Source: Gymnorhina tibicen (taxonomy: Eukaryota; Chordata; Aves; Passeriformes; Artamidae). From it: DNA of 64,000 nucleotides. The notes beneath the pieces were generated by a model that made no database searches, had not been told where the DNA came from, and worked only from the letters and a program-made list of their open reading frames with translations. The translations under genes were made by a program, and so were the position numbers. Below are positions 13,421-27,400 of this stretch, piece by piece. The first letter of the stretch is position 1; each line of letters starts with the position of its first letter. The DNA lies in NCBI GenBank assembly GCA_013399875.1, contig VXAZ01000953.1, forward strand, positions 2,417,890 to 2,481,889, given 5' to 3'.

Positions 13421-16400
13421 AGAAGCATGAGAGACATAAAAATATGTAAGAAAACAGCTGAAAGATTAAAATTAGCAAAAGCATCTCCATGGGTCTGGAA
13501 TTTTTCCTTCTGTTTGGAATAGTGTCAGAAAGAGAGACAAGATAAAATAATTCAGTTGAAAGTCTGTCCTTGGCTTCTCACATGATCTCTTAAGATGAGG
13601 ATGAACACATGTGGTTGATTGAGTGAAGACCCTTAAATACATTATACCTTCATATTAATGACAGTTCTGAAAAACAAAACACTTGGAGAAAGCACTTCAA
13701 GTGCCCCAGCACACAAGCAGCCACCACCCCATGCTGCAGCCTGGTTTAAGGAAAGGGCAGGGGCCTCCACTCATTTTCAGAAAAGCTACAGATCTGTGTC
13801 TGCTGGATTTATTTGATTTTGGCACCCATCTCTTCACTCAGACACCACCGGTGGTGTAGAAGCGGGTGTCAGGCTCCATGAAACAGAGGCACTAGCATCC
13901 CAAAGAAACAGGAAGAACTCCCATTGCAGTTTTGTCAAGGAGAAGTGAAGGACCAGTGGAAATCTGAGACCTCTTCCATCCCTGCTTCCATCTCCAGCTC
14001 ATTCACAACACACTCCCTCAAAATATAAACACACACGCCACCAGCCTTAGTTCCTTCCATAGATGACATGACATCAAATTGACAGAGCTGTGACTGTTTG
14101 ACATCCAAGCTGATAACACAATGGCACTTCTGAGCAACACTCAAACAACAGGCAAGAAATGTGGCTCCCATAAATGGGTGAATTTACAGCTTGCTGTTCA
14201 AGAAATAAATAAACCATTACCCACAAAGCATCGTTTCTCTTTGAAGTACGTCACCTGTCACTAAAGGTTAAATAACTGTCAGCTGCTCATGCAAGGCTGG
14301 CAGGGGTTGGTTGTAGCTTTGCCACTTCTTTTAGCTCTAAAGGGGACTGTGCAGTTATAACCCTCCTGGCTTTAAGGAACACGACATAAGTGACTGTCAG
14401 CAATGGCAAACAGATCACCTACTACATGCCTGTTATCGGTGCATTGTTATGATTTTATGGAGGAAACAGATCAAAATACAGTGGGCAGCAATCAGCATGA
14501 AATAATGGGCCAGCTGCTGTGACTGACAGGACAAAATGCAAGAGACATGGGCTTCAGACTTCGGAGCCAACTCATAGGAAAAGCAAAGGTGTCTTCTCTC
14601 CAAGGTACAGTCAAGCAATTAGTCTGTTTCTTTGGCTCCCGATTCATGAACAGGGACAACCACCCATCACTTTGGTGCCCAGGATATCTTAGGAAGCTAG
14701 GAAGGAAGGTTCATAGCTCAGACAACCTGGCAAAGGGAGCAGGGACAGGTGATTGTAAGCATGAAGAGCACTAGAGAGACCACCAGTGAAGATTCAAACC
14801 CTTGGCCACTCAAGGAGATGGTATCCTGTCTTTTTTCTCTCCAGGTAGTAAAAACCCTATCCCTAAAGTTTCACATGAAGTCACTTTTCTCCCCTTCCTG
14901 CTAGTTCTGGAAATAAAAGCTCCTCTTAAACCTCTGAACCACACACAGAAGATGACAGTAAGGCAGGAGGCTTACTGATGGAATGATAGTCATCAGAAAA
15001 CAAACAAGGCATCCAGACAGTGAGCTGGAAAAGTGCATGCTTCTAGAAATAGGGCTTCATGTGAACTTGGTAGCCTGCCATTTCCCACAGAGTCTCATGA
15101 GGACAAGGAAGTGGGCAGCAATAACTTGTAAAGTCCCTCAGGCATTGGTGAGAAGTGATGGTAACCTTGTCAGACAGGTGATGCTGCTTGCCTTCTCCCT
15201 TTTAGAGGAAGGAGACATGGATTTTCAAATGAGAAGATACTTTTACATAAGGAAAGATTTTTTTATACTTGATATGGGCAGAGATTTGTGCCTAGACAGC
15301 CACACAAATCCCATGAGGCATGAGTACGCACATCCTGTAGAAGTTCCCTCGCCCTATAGTTGGCTCACAGGGCTCAGTCACCTGCCTCTCCAAAATTCTC
15401 CCTGGAAATAAAAGACATCAGGAAGAGTTACAGCCTCATCTCTCAGCTGGATAATCATTAGTCCTAAAAACATGACAAAGTGGTCCATTACTGATGTTCT
15501 GTAATACCTGTGATATTACCCTCTCAGGCTGAGAAACAATCAGAAATTATTTTTCTGCCAAAGCTCAACACCATTCCAGTTTGTGTCTCAGCAAGAGCTC
15601 CTTTCCCTCTCTGAAGGATGCGTGCACGTCCCAGAGAATTACTGGCCATTCTTCATTTCCACTTGAGAGGGAGTTACTGGAGTTGAGGGTCTGACCTACA
15701 GATAACCACAGATTGTTAACTAAGCCCCAAGAATATTGAAAACCAGAACTCCTTTTCAAAATACTTCACTCAGCTGTTTTTCAAATTCAAAGTGTCCATA
15801 TGGCTAATCAGCACAAAGGGCTTGCTGTGAGAATAAAAGGATTGCCAACATCCCAGAAGCAGACAGACATTCAGTAAGAGGAATAGCACTGATATCTAAC
15901 AACTGAATCCATTTGCCTCTCAAAACAGTATCATCTTCTCCACTCCACCAAAACTGGAAGTAGTAAAGTTGTATTCCTGATTATACCGGGGAAGGAAAGG
16001 AGAATTGGTTCCAGTTTGCAAAAATCCCATTTGCATGTTGCATTTCAAGTTTCACACTGGTTCTGAAAACTCCACGCCTGCTCCATGCCCTATGCCATTC
16101 CCCAGTAATCTAGGTTTAAATAAGTTGAAAGAAAGCTTTCAGGGAAGAGGAGTATGATGCAAGAGGAAGCATAGGTTGTACAAATGCTACATTACCTTTC
16201 CTTACCAGGTAAAGCTAGCCCATGTCCTTAGGATGGGTTTTCAACCTGCTAAGAGCCTGGCAGCAAGAACTGCAGACAAATGCTGTCACACAAGTTTGCT
16301 ACCCTGTCCAGCCCCTGTTTCATCTAGGAATATTCCTAGCTGTAGACAGCTGTAGATAGCTGCAGTGTGGCACTACAAAGAGCAACATTGTGTATCTCAG

Positions 16401-17094
16401 AAGTCTCCTGTTCTAAACAGAATGATTAGACAGAACAGAATGAAGCTAATGCACCTTCTCCCATGGAGCCATCCATGAAGTTCTCACAGTACCAAATAGA
16501 GGACCTGTCAGGAGAGGGGACTCACAGACCAATTCTTTGTCTTAAAACCTTTATCAAAGTTTAGTGCTCTCAAATTCAGATAAATTTGGGCAGGACCTAA
16601 GTAATTTGCCCTTAAAAGGAGAAATAATAAATTATTCAAGCCACAGAGATCACCCAAATGCAGCGTTACAGGAATATTCTGTTCTCTATCAAATTTCATG
16701 GGCCAGTGGATGTGGCAGCACAAAAGTGTGCATCTCAATGCAACAAGCTGTATTCTCAAAGACATTTGTTCCCTTCCTTCACAAACCCTTCCAGTACCAC
16801 CCAGCTAGACTGAATCATGCATGCAAGCATTTGGCACCTTTCCTCTCACTTGACAGCCAAGAGACAATCCAGAGGCCAGTTTCCCCAGTGCCCTGACAAC
16901 CCTACAGGGATGGGATATTTGTTTCCATTCCCATGCCAATGACAAGCAAGTTATAAATTGTGTCCAATCCTACCATCCCTTGTTTATCTACCATGACAGT
17001 CTTCTCTGGCTCTGGTGTGGCTAGGAGCCCAGAGGGTATCCATGACCTTTTTCAAGCTGTTCTAAGTTGTCATAAGCTCTTCTGCCCCCATTTT
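13421..17094. other. Intergenic, no recognisable gene
   Basis: Only chance-size frames are present. The largest, 14983-15411 plus (142 codons), has no recognisable domain, no low-complexity bias and no convincing splice context. AGCTGTAGACAGCTGTAGAT near 16340 is a minimal tandem duplication. No interspersed repeat was recognised. Confidence 0.55.
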
Positions 17095-17545
17095 TATTTT
17101 CCATGATTTTATTCATGCCCTGCCCTTCTCCCTCTATCACTCCAACATTTCTTTATTGCTGTCCTCCTAGAACGTTAACTTCTCCTGTCTCCCTGTCCGT
17201 GAATTACAGCCTCTCTTTCCTCTCTTTTCCTCTTCTTGTTCACTGTGATGGCAATTCTTATATTTCTGTCCTCCATTTGCTGAGCAGGACAAGCTTTTTC
17301 CCAGATATTTCATTAACCCACACCTCTTCTGACTTGCTGCAGTGCTGAAAACAGATGAAAACTGGGCTCTCCTCACTACGTCCTTTCTCTCTGCTTTCAT
17401 TTATCTTTGCTCCCTTACACTTTTTACCTCTTCCAGTCTCTCTTTCCCCTTTCTCTCTTCAGGCACATCATTCTCTCTGGCCCTCTTTTGATCTGCTGTC
17501 AGTTTTTGAGCTCCCTGTTTTACTCATCTTCCAATCTCCCATCAG
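17095..17545. repeat. Pyrimidine-biased (C/T) stretch
   Basis: For about 450 bases the plus strand is dominated by C and T (for example CTCTTTCCTCTCTTTTCCTC near 17212 and repeated TCTCTTTCCCC-like blocks near 17440-17460), with few purines. Two adjacent plus-strand frames (17103-17348, 17355-17555) are open because T/C-rich codons avoid stops; they encode Ser/Leu/Phe/Pro-rich low-complexity peptides. It could be a decayed polypyrimidine microsatellite. No gene is supported. Confidence 0.6.
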
Positions 17546-20500
17546 CACTCTCTGAAAATTAAGGTCAGAGATTAGTCTTTTACGGTTGCCCCATTGCTGA
17601 GTCAAACCAAACGTCACTTATATCAGAAATTTTCTTTCAGGGCCACCTGGCAGGGTAAACTAAGACATCCTGCATTTCTTGCCAATGATCAAGTTTCTGA
17701 ACCAGTAGAGAGACAGAATTATTTATAGAGCCAGCTTATGGGGATGTTCGTGAAATGATAGCTCAACACTTCAGAGCCAGCCCCCTCCAATATTCCAGAT
17801 GGAAATGAATAAAAAATGTGGGGAAAACAGGAGTCATGACAAATACTTTAGCTGGGATTTGGTTTCAAACAATGAGATTTGGCTAATTTTCCCTCTTAAA
17901 CAGACAAAAGAAAGGGATGTCAATCTTTGATCCTCTGAAATACAGGAAGCTGTATTTATGGCAAACATGAAACTCATCTGATTCTTTGACTTCCTAGTGT
18001 CAGAACTGTTAACTTTACACAATAGTTGTGTAACTCACCAGAGAGAGTGCCAAGACTTGCAGGTTTGTAGTTTCTCTCAACCCATAGTAAGACAGAAGAA
18101 TGGACTAATGCAAGGCTCAGGGAAGTTTGGGATTGCATTATCTCTGATAACCCTCACCATTCAGCTAGAAGGACCGTTTTCCAAGTAGTAATGTGCAGAT
18201 GACATGACATTAAAAAAAACCCATCACAAGGAAGATAATGACTGATTCCACAGGAAGATGGTGTTGGTACTGAAAGGAGGCAGTTCCACTTTTACCCAAG
18301 CAACACCAACACCCAGCACAAGATACAGGAGGGTTAGGGAGCCTATTGCAGCTGCTTGATTTGACGAAACACTGGGATGCTATAGGCAATCATGACAGAT
18401 GAAACTCTGGGACCTGTGGATGAAGAGAGGACACTTCCTCCTGCTTCAGAGATGTAATTTATATCATGCTCTGTATAGGATGGAGATAAGTGAGCTTGAT
18501 GGATGTAATTTCCAGAACAAGGACAGGACTATAAATTAACAACCTTAAAGCATGGGCAACAGAACTGGCTCAAGACCAGCTTCTTAAAAATCTGTTTGGT
18601 CCTGGATAAAAGTATTGACTAAAGCTTTCACCAAGGCTGGGTATTCTGAAAGAACTGTGGCACCCAAAACAACAGAGCTCACTTTGTAGCTTCTCTGTGG
18701 CATTGTTTCAAATAGCTATCTGCTTGGATGTTACATCTTAAAATAGAGGACAAAACCTTTTAGTCACCTAATTTTGACACTTTTGGTCAAAAACAGCTAA
18801 TGCATTCAAATAGTGAACAAGGCAAAACAAACAGGAATGGACATGTGAAAAAAATGGTTTCCTAAATTTTCTTTTGTTAAGGGTCTAAAGGCAACAGTGC
18901 CAAAAATAAAACATATGGAAGGCTAGATATTGCACCAAAATGAGAGACTGCTCAGAATTCCTAGCAAAAGAATAGGATCATAACTCAACAGGCATTTCTG
19001 AAGGCAAAAATGTGGAGAAATGACAAAAAGGGAAATCAATGGGCTATTGTATTACCTGGCTATAAAGTATTCAAGAAGGATAGATCGGGGCCAAGTTTTC
19101 TTCTAGAAAAGCTCCAATGACTTCAGGAGAGTCATGGCAATAAAGACACCAGACAGCCGAGGCAGAGACTATTAGAGTAGCAACAGACACGGCTTGCACA
19201 GTATCCAGTGACTTGACATCACTGCAGGTACAGAACCTTAGTTTAGCATGTCTTGACAAAAACACCACACTGTAAACATATTTTCAAGCTATAATTCCCA
19301 CTTTGTCTTCAACAAAAGGTGTTTATTCCACAATGAAGGCAATCAAAGGGGAAAAGAAGTCTAATGTAACAGCTACCTTATCAGCAAGATGGAAGTTAAA
19401 CAATTTTAGTTTAAGTGCTTCTTGAAACTGACAGTTCTAGGGTACAAGGAGAATTGAAAAACATTTTTGCATTAATTCAGACAAGTTAAAATAAAGGCAA
19501 TTATTGATGAACCAGTGTATACCAGTGACCAGAATATCACCCAGTTCACGTTTTTAAAATGGCAATCAGAACAAAATCTAGGAGTCTTTTAGATGCACAA
19601 GGTACGATCACTTAATCAGAAATCAGCAAGACAGTAAACGTTAAACATCCCATTATGCCTGAAGTGCAGCATAGTATGTGATAACTTGAGAGTACTTTTT
19701 CCTGTATGTGCTAACAATTTGTAAAAACAAGTAATAAGGTGAAAAAAGTTTCACAAGTAGAAAGACTTAATCTATTTTAAATTGTAGAACGAGACAACTC
19801 TTCTAAGGTCTCTGATCAAGCTGGGTACACCTACAGCATAACAGATCAGTTCTGTTAACAAATATAAGGTAACAGAGCAGAAAACTCAGTTTGAACTGCC
19901 CCCACCTATATCTGCAACCAGTATTAACTGTGACCCCTCAGGGAAGAGACCTGGGGACAGCTCAATGACAGCCTGATCAATATGCACAGGCAGGGGGAAA
20001 GGGTGAGGGGAAGCAAAGGAAATGCATGGTTGACAAATGTACCTGAGTACATTCTGGTACTGCCATATAAATTAGGGGTATGCTCTCATTTACAATGCTA
20101 CATTCAGCTCCATCCAACAATCCCCATCCCCCTCCTGTGGCACCATACAGCTAAACCATCAGGGATAGAAACACAGACAAATATGATTACTGCCTGCATG
20201 AGACCACAGATGCTTCCAAGGACAAAGTTAACTTTCATTCTAGTGGGGCAGATGTCTTTGCTATGGAAGATGACTTAGGGACTCCCTGAGGGCTCGTCTT
20301 CAAAGGCAAGCTGAATCCTGAGTCATAGCATCCCTAAAAAAGTAGTAAGTTCCAACTCAAAGATGACGAAATAAGGAAGCCAAGTGATTTCAGCTTTCAT
20401 TAAGAGGGCTTCAAACACAAGTGATGCAGTGAGGTTATGAAATCTGCACTGACCCAGAAATCTGCTCTGGTGCAGCATGTGTCTCTGCAGATCTTAATTC

Positions 20501-23500
20501 CTATTTGAGACACCAAGCACACCTTTATATGAACCAGCCACATGAGAGATGGCTTCTTCCTGGTTCAGATCAACAGTTTGTGAGCCTCTGTTTTTGCCAA
20601 AGCAGATGACAGCAGTGTACTTTGGCCAGTGTGTGTGAAAAATACACTGGCATCTCCTACCCAGTCAACTGCCAGTGCTTGCCCTCATCCTTCATAATTT
20701 CATACACCAGAACCAGAGCATCATGAGCCTGCCCAAGGGCCACTATCCCCGAGCCTTGCTTACTCATTCAAATGAGCCTGAACACACCATGAAATAAAGC
20801 TCTTCCTGTTTTTCAGATGTACAAAGTTATTCCTCTCCACTTGCCTCTGATAAATATGGAAAGAAGGGGATGAAAACATCCTCCTTGGGATTGAAAATGA
20901 TCTTTTGTCCTCCCAAGTGTGACACTTGTTTTCAGCACTATCACATGACCTTTTTGCTTAGTGTTATCCTCAGAAGCCAGTCTGCCACCATTAAAGAACT
21001 GCCCACAGCTGTAAATAGTGATGAACATTGAATATGCCTTACAGTTTCTGGAAATCTTGTGCCACACCCATGACCGCACTCTAATTATCCAATTCAGAAG
21101 CAAGAAGGAAACATATCTTATTGTGTCCAGCCAGATCTTGTGTATGTCACTCTAACCAGTTTGTATGTCACTCACAAACTAGTGAGACCAAAATTATTCA
21201 CATAATTTCTTTGAATAATCCCAAACAGCCAATCAATTAAGAGAGCAAGAAATGATGATGATCTGCTTACCAGCAATTCTGAAACATGAACAGAAAGCTG
21301 TTTTTTCTTCTAAAAGTTGTTTGAATCTTCACCATAAGAGTGTGAATTTGACTGAGCACTGCAGACTACTTTTGAAGCTGAGTGAATAACAACAGGCTCA
21401 AATATGGCCAAATTTAAATAAAGAATGTTTTCAAAGCTGTCATGATTTTTTTTCCTTTCTCCCTTACCTATAAATTGTTTACCCAATACTCCATGCATGT
21501 TATCACTGCTGACAATATAGTCAAATGCATGATACCAATAAAAGAAAATGGCTTGTTCAAGACAGACTCTGATTGCACACAACTTAAAAATGTTGAGTTT
21601 ACTTTCTATTCTTCCTCTGACAAATCCACTGACCTGTGAATTTCTTTAACTGTTTTTTGTAAGCCTTTGAAGTTTTTGGCTTTCCATTTTTGTCTAACAT
21701 TTTCAAACCATTTTTAAAAATACAGTATTTACAAGAGAGGATACTGAATATGCATTGAAGCCTTCAGAGGTTTTTGGGGGGCTCTTACATTAGATGAATA
21801 TCTAAAAGTTTGGGAAACTTAACTTCATGCACTCTTTTCACCAGTTTGTCAGGTGTCTGTTCACAGTATTTCTCCCCACCTCTTATTCACTTCTGAAAAG
21901 AAGAGAAAAAGTGATTTATGCAGGTATTACTTTTACTGGCAGGAGATCCAAGGGAAAACGTTCATAAAATGCTGTTCCTCTTTTTCTGGGATACGAGACA
22001 GACAAACAGAAGTTCATGACAAAGCCCTGTGATGACTCATTCCTTTTGTTGCAATAAATGCTGACAGTTCTCTGCCCCCACGCAGACACATACTTGATTT
22101 CATTAGATACTGCTCAGAGGTGTGTTCTGAGTATTTCAGAAGAGATGCATGTCCTGGTTGAAAGGCTGTATGAGAGAAGGCGGAGTATTTCAGTGGCCAC
22201 ACGCAGCAGGGACAGAGTACACGATACCATGACTGTTCCAAATGCAATTTCATTACCACTAATTACTTGGTCAGCTCCTAGTGACTACTAAAAAATGCAG
22301 TGATACCACTAGTCAATGTCCCTTTCCTCTTCATGTACATATTCAAACCCAGACCATGACAGTGCATTCCTCATTTTACCAGCACATGTGTCCCATAGAG
22401 GTACAAACCCATCTTGCACATCAAAATGCACACCTCACAAATCATAGCATAGCGCTCATTCTAACCTAGTGATTAAAACACAGCCCACTATCCTAAGCAG
22501 GTATGCAAATTTTATAGATGACCAGGTCATTTGAGATTTGTCTCCTCTCTCCCTGCTCTCATATTTTTCAAAGTCTGCCTTGAAACAAGTAAAAGGGACC
22601 TCATCTTTAAAGAATGAGGGCTCATCACCTTCTGACAATTAAGCTTCTTGAAAGAGGTCTCAAGGTGGGCAAGCAGCCTCATGAAATGGCCCATAATCAC
22701 TAGCCACCACAAAAAAACCTTGCCTATATTATATGAAACATGAAATAGGTAGAAATACAAGGAATGCAACTAGGAATTCAACCCATAAAGCCTTCTTTGT
22801 GCGACTGAGAAGCCTCAGAAGTGCTTTGAAAGGCTTGAAGGAAGAGAAATTATTTTAACAAAAGAACAGAAAAAAAAGAGAACTTGAAAGAGAACAGAAG
22901 TTCTGAAGTGTGTGGGGGTGGGAGAAGTCTTCAGTGTTAGGAACACCAAAGAGATCTCTAACTCAAAGCTACCAGAATAGCTAAAACAAGCTGAGGTGGC
23001 TGTGGCTTGATATTCTTACTTCCGCAGTGACTGTAGTTTGTTGCCCAGGGGACTACACTGTGGATCTAACTGGACTGTGGTTTAATTGGCAGAGGACCTA
23101 GAGGACGGCTACTCCCTGTATCCCAGCAAGAAGCACTTCAGCTTCCAGGAAGCTACAGAGTTGTTCTTTCATGCCATAGCTTGCTGACAAGGAAACCACA
23201 TCCTACTGCTTGTGATTAGGCTGAGCACAGCAAAGGGGTGCAGAGAGGAGGAAGAGGGCCCATGTTTGCTATGCATGAGCTGCCCTCCTCTGCCAGCAGA
23301 GCAGCTCCCAGATGACCACTGTGGGGCTGAGATGAGAAAGAGGCCAGCAGTCCCTCCACCGTGACAGCACCACAGCTTGAAATTCCAATTTCCTCACGCT
23401 CCCCTGGGGTAGTTTATGAGCCATTTTGGTTAGTGAACGTTGGCTCCTAAAATTAATGAGCGTGTCTGTTTTCAACATACGGTCAATTGCTGATTGTTCT

Positions 23501-23737
23501 GATGTGGTGAGCTAGGCTGATGAATACATACCACCCACAGATAGAGAAAGAGCTGGGCCTTCCTGCTGTGTGTCGAGGAAAGGGAAGAGGAAAAAGAAAT
23601 AACAGCAAAAAAACTGGAATAAGTCAAGTGCCAAAGGCACATCAGGGTGACCACACCCAAAAATGCACTTGGGGACCAGTGCCTATGAGAAGATGTATTC
23701 TGCTGCAGTTAGGGTTTCACTGAACACTTATATCTGA
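17546..23737. other. Intergenic, no recognisable gene
   Basis: About 6 kb of AT-rich, low-repeat DNA with no open frame above 100 codons and no recognisable transposon, RNA gene or CpG cluster. At 21139-21175 the word GTATGTCACTC occurs twice about 24 bases apart, a minor local duplication. Confidence 0.6.
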
Positions 23738-23756
23738 TTTTTCTTTTTTTTTTTTT
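23738..23756. repeat. Poly-T tract
   Basis: A T-rich run ending in 13 consecutive T, followed by GGGT. It could be the reverse-strand tail of an old retroposed sequence, but no body was recognised beside it. Confidence 0.7.
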
Positions 23757-24453
23757 GGGTAGCCAGCAACCAACCTGGGGTCCTGTAGCCCCAGCCTTAA
23801 CTGAATGTCAAAGTACAGCCATGAAAAGGCATTTGTGTCCTCCTCACTCCACGACACTGGAATAGGTAACAACATCAAATTATCACACATCGCTCAACTT
23901 GCCCTCTCCCTGCAGTAGCCCCTGGCATCTGCTTAGGGCAATGAATTCTCCAAGGAGGTGCTCAGCACAGCTGGAGGCACGCATGCAAGTGGCCATTTCA
24001 CAGTGACCACATGCACTACCTGCACAATCACATCAGAAAGCAGGTACAGCTAGTCAACTCAAAATGTCAAGTAATAAAAGTTCTGATTTTGAATAAAATA
24101 AAAAGGCCAAATGCCCCTTGCCAGTCATCAGATGTGCCACCCACCAGTAAATTAAAAATTTTATGCCATTGTATACATCACATGTACATGTGTTCACCTC
24201 ATGAAAAATACATGAAGCTCTAAGTGGCAGTAACACTGTTTATGAGCCCATCACCTGGACAGACATTCCCTTTATGGTTCTAATGAAATAACACAGAAAG
24301 ACAGACACACCCAGAGTCTATAACCTTCTCAACCTCAAAGAAAAAAACCCTAATTCTGTATTCCTGAACCTCCTAACCCAAATTCTTGATGTCTCAAAAT
24401 GAAAAGAAAATAAATTTCACCAGAACCAACATACTAGAGAGCCCCCTTCACTG
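23757..24453. other. Intergenic, no recognisable gene
   Basis: No coding potential or repeat recognised between the poly-T and poly-A tracts. Short overlapping frames near 24011-24236 occur on both strands and look like chance. Confidence 0.55.
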
Positions 24454-24470
24454 AAAAAAAAAAAAAAAAA
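24454..24470. repeat. Poly-A tract (A17)
   Basis: Seventeen consecutive A. This is the longest pure A run in the window. No polyadenylation signal or retroposed gene was recognised just upstream, so a processed pseudogene is not supported. Confidence 0.8.
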
Positions 24471-27400
24471 GCATCTGCCAACGTTGTTATACATCTGTCA
24501 TGTACAGATCAGGCTGGGCTCACAGGAGTGAGAGGATGAATGGGAACTGGGAGCAGGAGGTAGCTGGTAAAAGAGGAGGGGAGGGAAAGCAGATAGCACG
24601 TGAGAGTGCTGGAGCAGAGGAGAAACAGAAGAGATGGAAAAGCTGAGAGCAAGAGGGAAAAGTTAAAGGGAGGTTAGGGATCGATTGCAGAGTCTGTATT
24701 AACTCAGTCACAGGGCCCTGATGATCTCTACTAAATCGACTGAGCTCTGCTCTCATGGTTTATGATACCAGCAGAACCACTTGATTGAATTACGGTTCTT
24801 CAATTGATCACTACATATCAGTAATATGACTTCTCTACTCACCAGCCAGCTCCCCTTACAAAGGGAAGCTTTGATGGCAAGGAATGCTTTCCTGCCATTT
24901 CCTGACATTTTTTATCTAGAGCAAATCAGTGTAAGAGTTGAACTGCTTTCATTGACATTTCACAGGGAGAGCAACATGGCAGGTACCACTGCCACTCCTT
25001 GATAGCAAGGAAAAGGCAGAAAAGAAGGGACAAACACACTTGGATATACAACGTGCAACCTTTGAACTAGGCAGAGAAGAAGGCTACTTATAGATGAAAC
25101 ATGCCTGCATTCTCACACCATACATCCATTCTTTTCAAGCTGTCCCGCTCGTATCCACATTTACAGAGCAAGCACTGATGCTGCCAAAAGCTGCTGCCTT
25201 TTTGCATTTGACTCGGGCAGAGACATGCTGGCCTTGTGATTCGGTAAGGACAGAACAGAGTGCATCATGGAAAAGCATAGGAAACCATCACAGGCAGGAC
25301 CCCATTGTAAAAACAAAGGTAAAAGATGGACACAGGGGTGGTAAACTGCACAGAAAGAAAAAGAACATTTTGAGCAGTTGAGACACTGGTCTGGATGAAT
25401 TGTCAATCTAAACCAATCTACAAAAAAACCCAATTATATCTTACATTCATTCTCAAACAGGAATCAAATCTGAACTGTTAGTTTGATGAGTTTTAAGATC
25501 AAAGATTAAATATTTAACGTTCTTGCATTTCTGCCTAGAGTACTTGTTGCCTCACTTTTGAGGTTGGAGACTTTGCTTTTGAAAGCATCACAATAGGAGA
25601 AAATTTCAGAAGAGATTTGAAGGAAAAAAAAAAAAATCTGTCAACTCTGCCCACATTTATAGGGAAGTCAACTTCTTTCCAGAGGAGAGGATCAAAGCAC
25701 AAAGAAATATATTAAATAGTCATATATCAACACTGCAAATGCAGAATCAAACAAAATAGAGACTGCTTTACCTGCAGCAAGGACTTCAAACTGTCTGAAG
25801 TCAGCATCTCTGAACTGACAGAGTAGGGGCTGTGGAGAAGGTGAGAAGTGTACTAACCATCAGCAACTCTTCACCTTACACAATGACCCTGGACAGTTAC
25901 CAGGTTGCAGAAGCTGGAACAATCCCTCCATTTTTCTGATTTAATCTAAGCCAAGCTAACCCTAGGCCATTTTCAGCTTCTTTTGGACCATTACGTTCCC
26001 ATCCTTCCAAGTCGAATAGACATGACTTGTTAATCAGGCTGGAACATTGACCTTTCTGTATCTGTCTCCATTCCTAATAGCTGAAAAGTGGGCAGACAGA
26101 AAGATTACCTCAAAAAAACCCTGATGCTTATAATGACAATTCACAAAACCAGGGTCAAATCTTGAGCAATGCCATGTATCAGAGGGCAGTTCAGGCACAG
26201 GGCACTTCTTTAGACTTAGATCTGTAGCAAAGCTACTGTACCCTGAGGCAAATACGTCGTTTCACTAGAAGTCAGCAGCACCTCGAGAAAGCAACAGACA
26301 CACAGCTAATATATTTCTAACTTCAGTAACTATCTCTTTTTTGGAACTGCCAAGACAAGTGATGCATCGATTTTCCTACAGCTCACCCTGCATGATTAGT
26401 ATCAAGGCTGTGTAGGCGTCTGGTGAAGTGTTCACAAATTTCTCTGAAAAAGTAAAGACAAAGAAATCCACAACAATTCAAGATGCCGAGACCAGTACAA
26501 AAACTTCTCCTTCAGGCAGGCTCATGCTATGCAGCCAGAATTGAAACTGAGACATTACTGAAATCTCATCTGAAGACCTTTAAAGAAAGCACCTGCAATA
26601 TCATCTGCATGCACTTAGAAAGTAACCTTTGCAGATGTAGCAACAGCAGGGCAAGCAAAATTTGCATTTTAGAACTAGACACAGAAGCAGGCTGCAGAGA
26701 CATGATGAAAAGGGAAAAGACATCTATAGATGGCCATTGAGATCCTTGCTGCAGCATGGGAGAGTTGTCACTTGGGAGGCTCATCAATGACTGGCATTTT
26801 CCATCAAAGCTTTAGGTTGCAACTGAGTTGGTTTGGCTGAACAATTGCTATCAGTTCCTGCCATCTACACCACATCAGTGTTTTGCTCCCCAGACTTAAA
26901 AACATACACATATCTGAGACATACCTCTGAAGATACAGGCAAGAGACACAGGTGTCCCACCATGGGCTGACATTTGGATCCTGCTCCAATAGCTACCCCT
27001 TTCTCCCCTCTCTTCCCCAGGGACACCTCTCATTTACAGGGTGAGCTGCCTAAGGGAAAACCCACAAATTCAGAAATTGCCACCCATATATATTAACTAA
27101 TTCATCTCCCAAAGGTACAACTACTCCTTACAAGGCACTTGGCAAATGCCGTTTTCACTGGAAAAAAATCCAGGCCCAGGGGGAACTGCCTACAACCCCC
27201 AATCTGTGCATGTAGAACTCACGTCCTGTATCTTCTAAATCAAGCGCTGTTTCTTCCACCTCACCGGCACAGCCTCCCAAATATTCCTCCTCCCCTCCAA
27301 TGCTAAGATGTAGCAGTTTTATAGCGGGTGCAGATGCAGATTTTTTTTGCATATAAAGTTTATCATCTAATCACTCACAGAATAAAGTGCCAAGCAACAT

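Noticed and set aside
14983..15411. Plus-strand frame of 142 codons
   Set aside because: Unrecognised sequence with no family signature or clear splice sites at its ends.
24454..24470. Poly-A as tail of a processed pseudogene
   Set aside because: No coding remnant, poly-A signal or target duplication recognised upstream.
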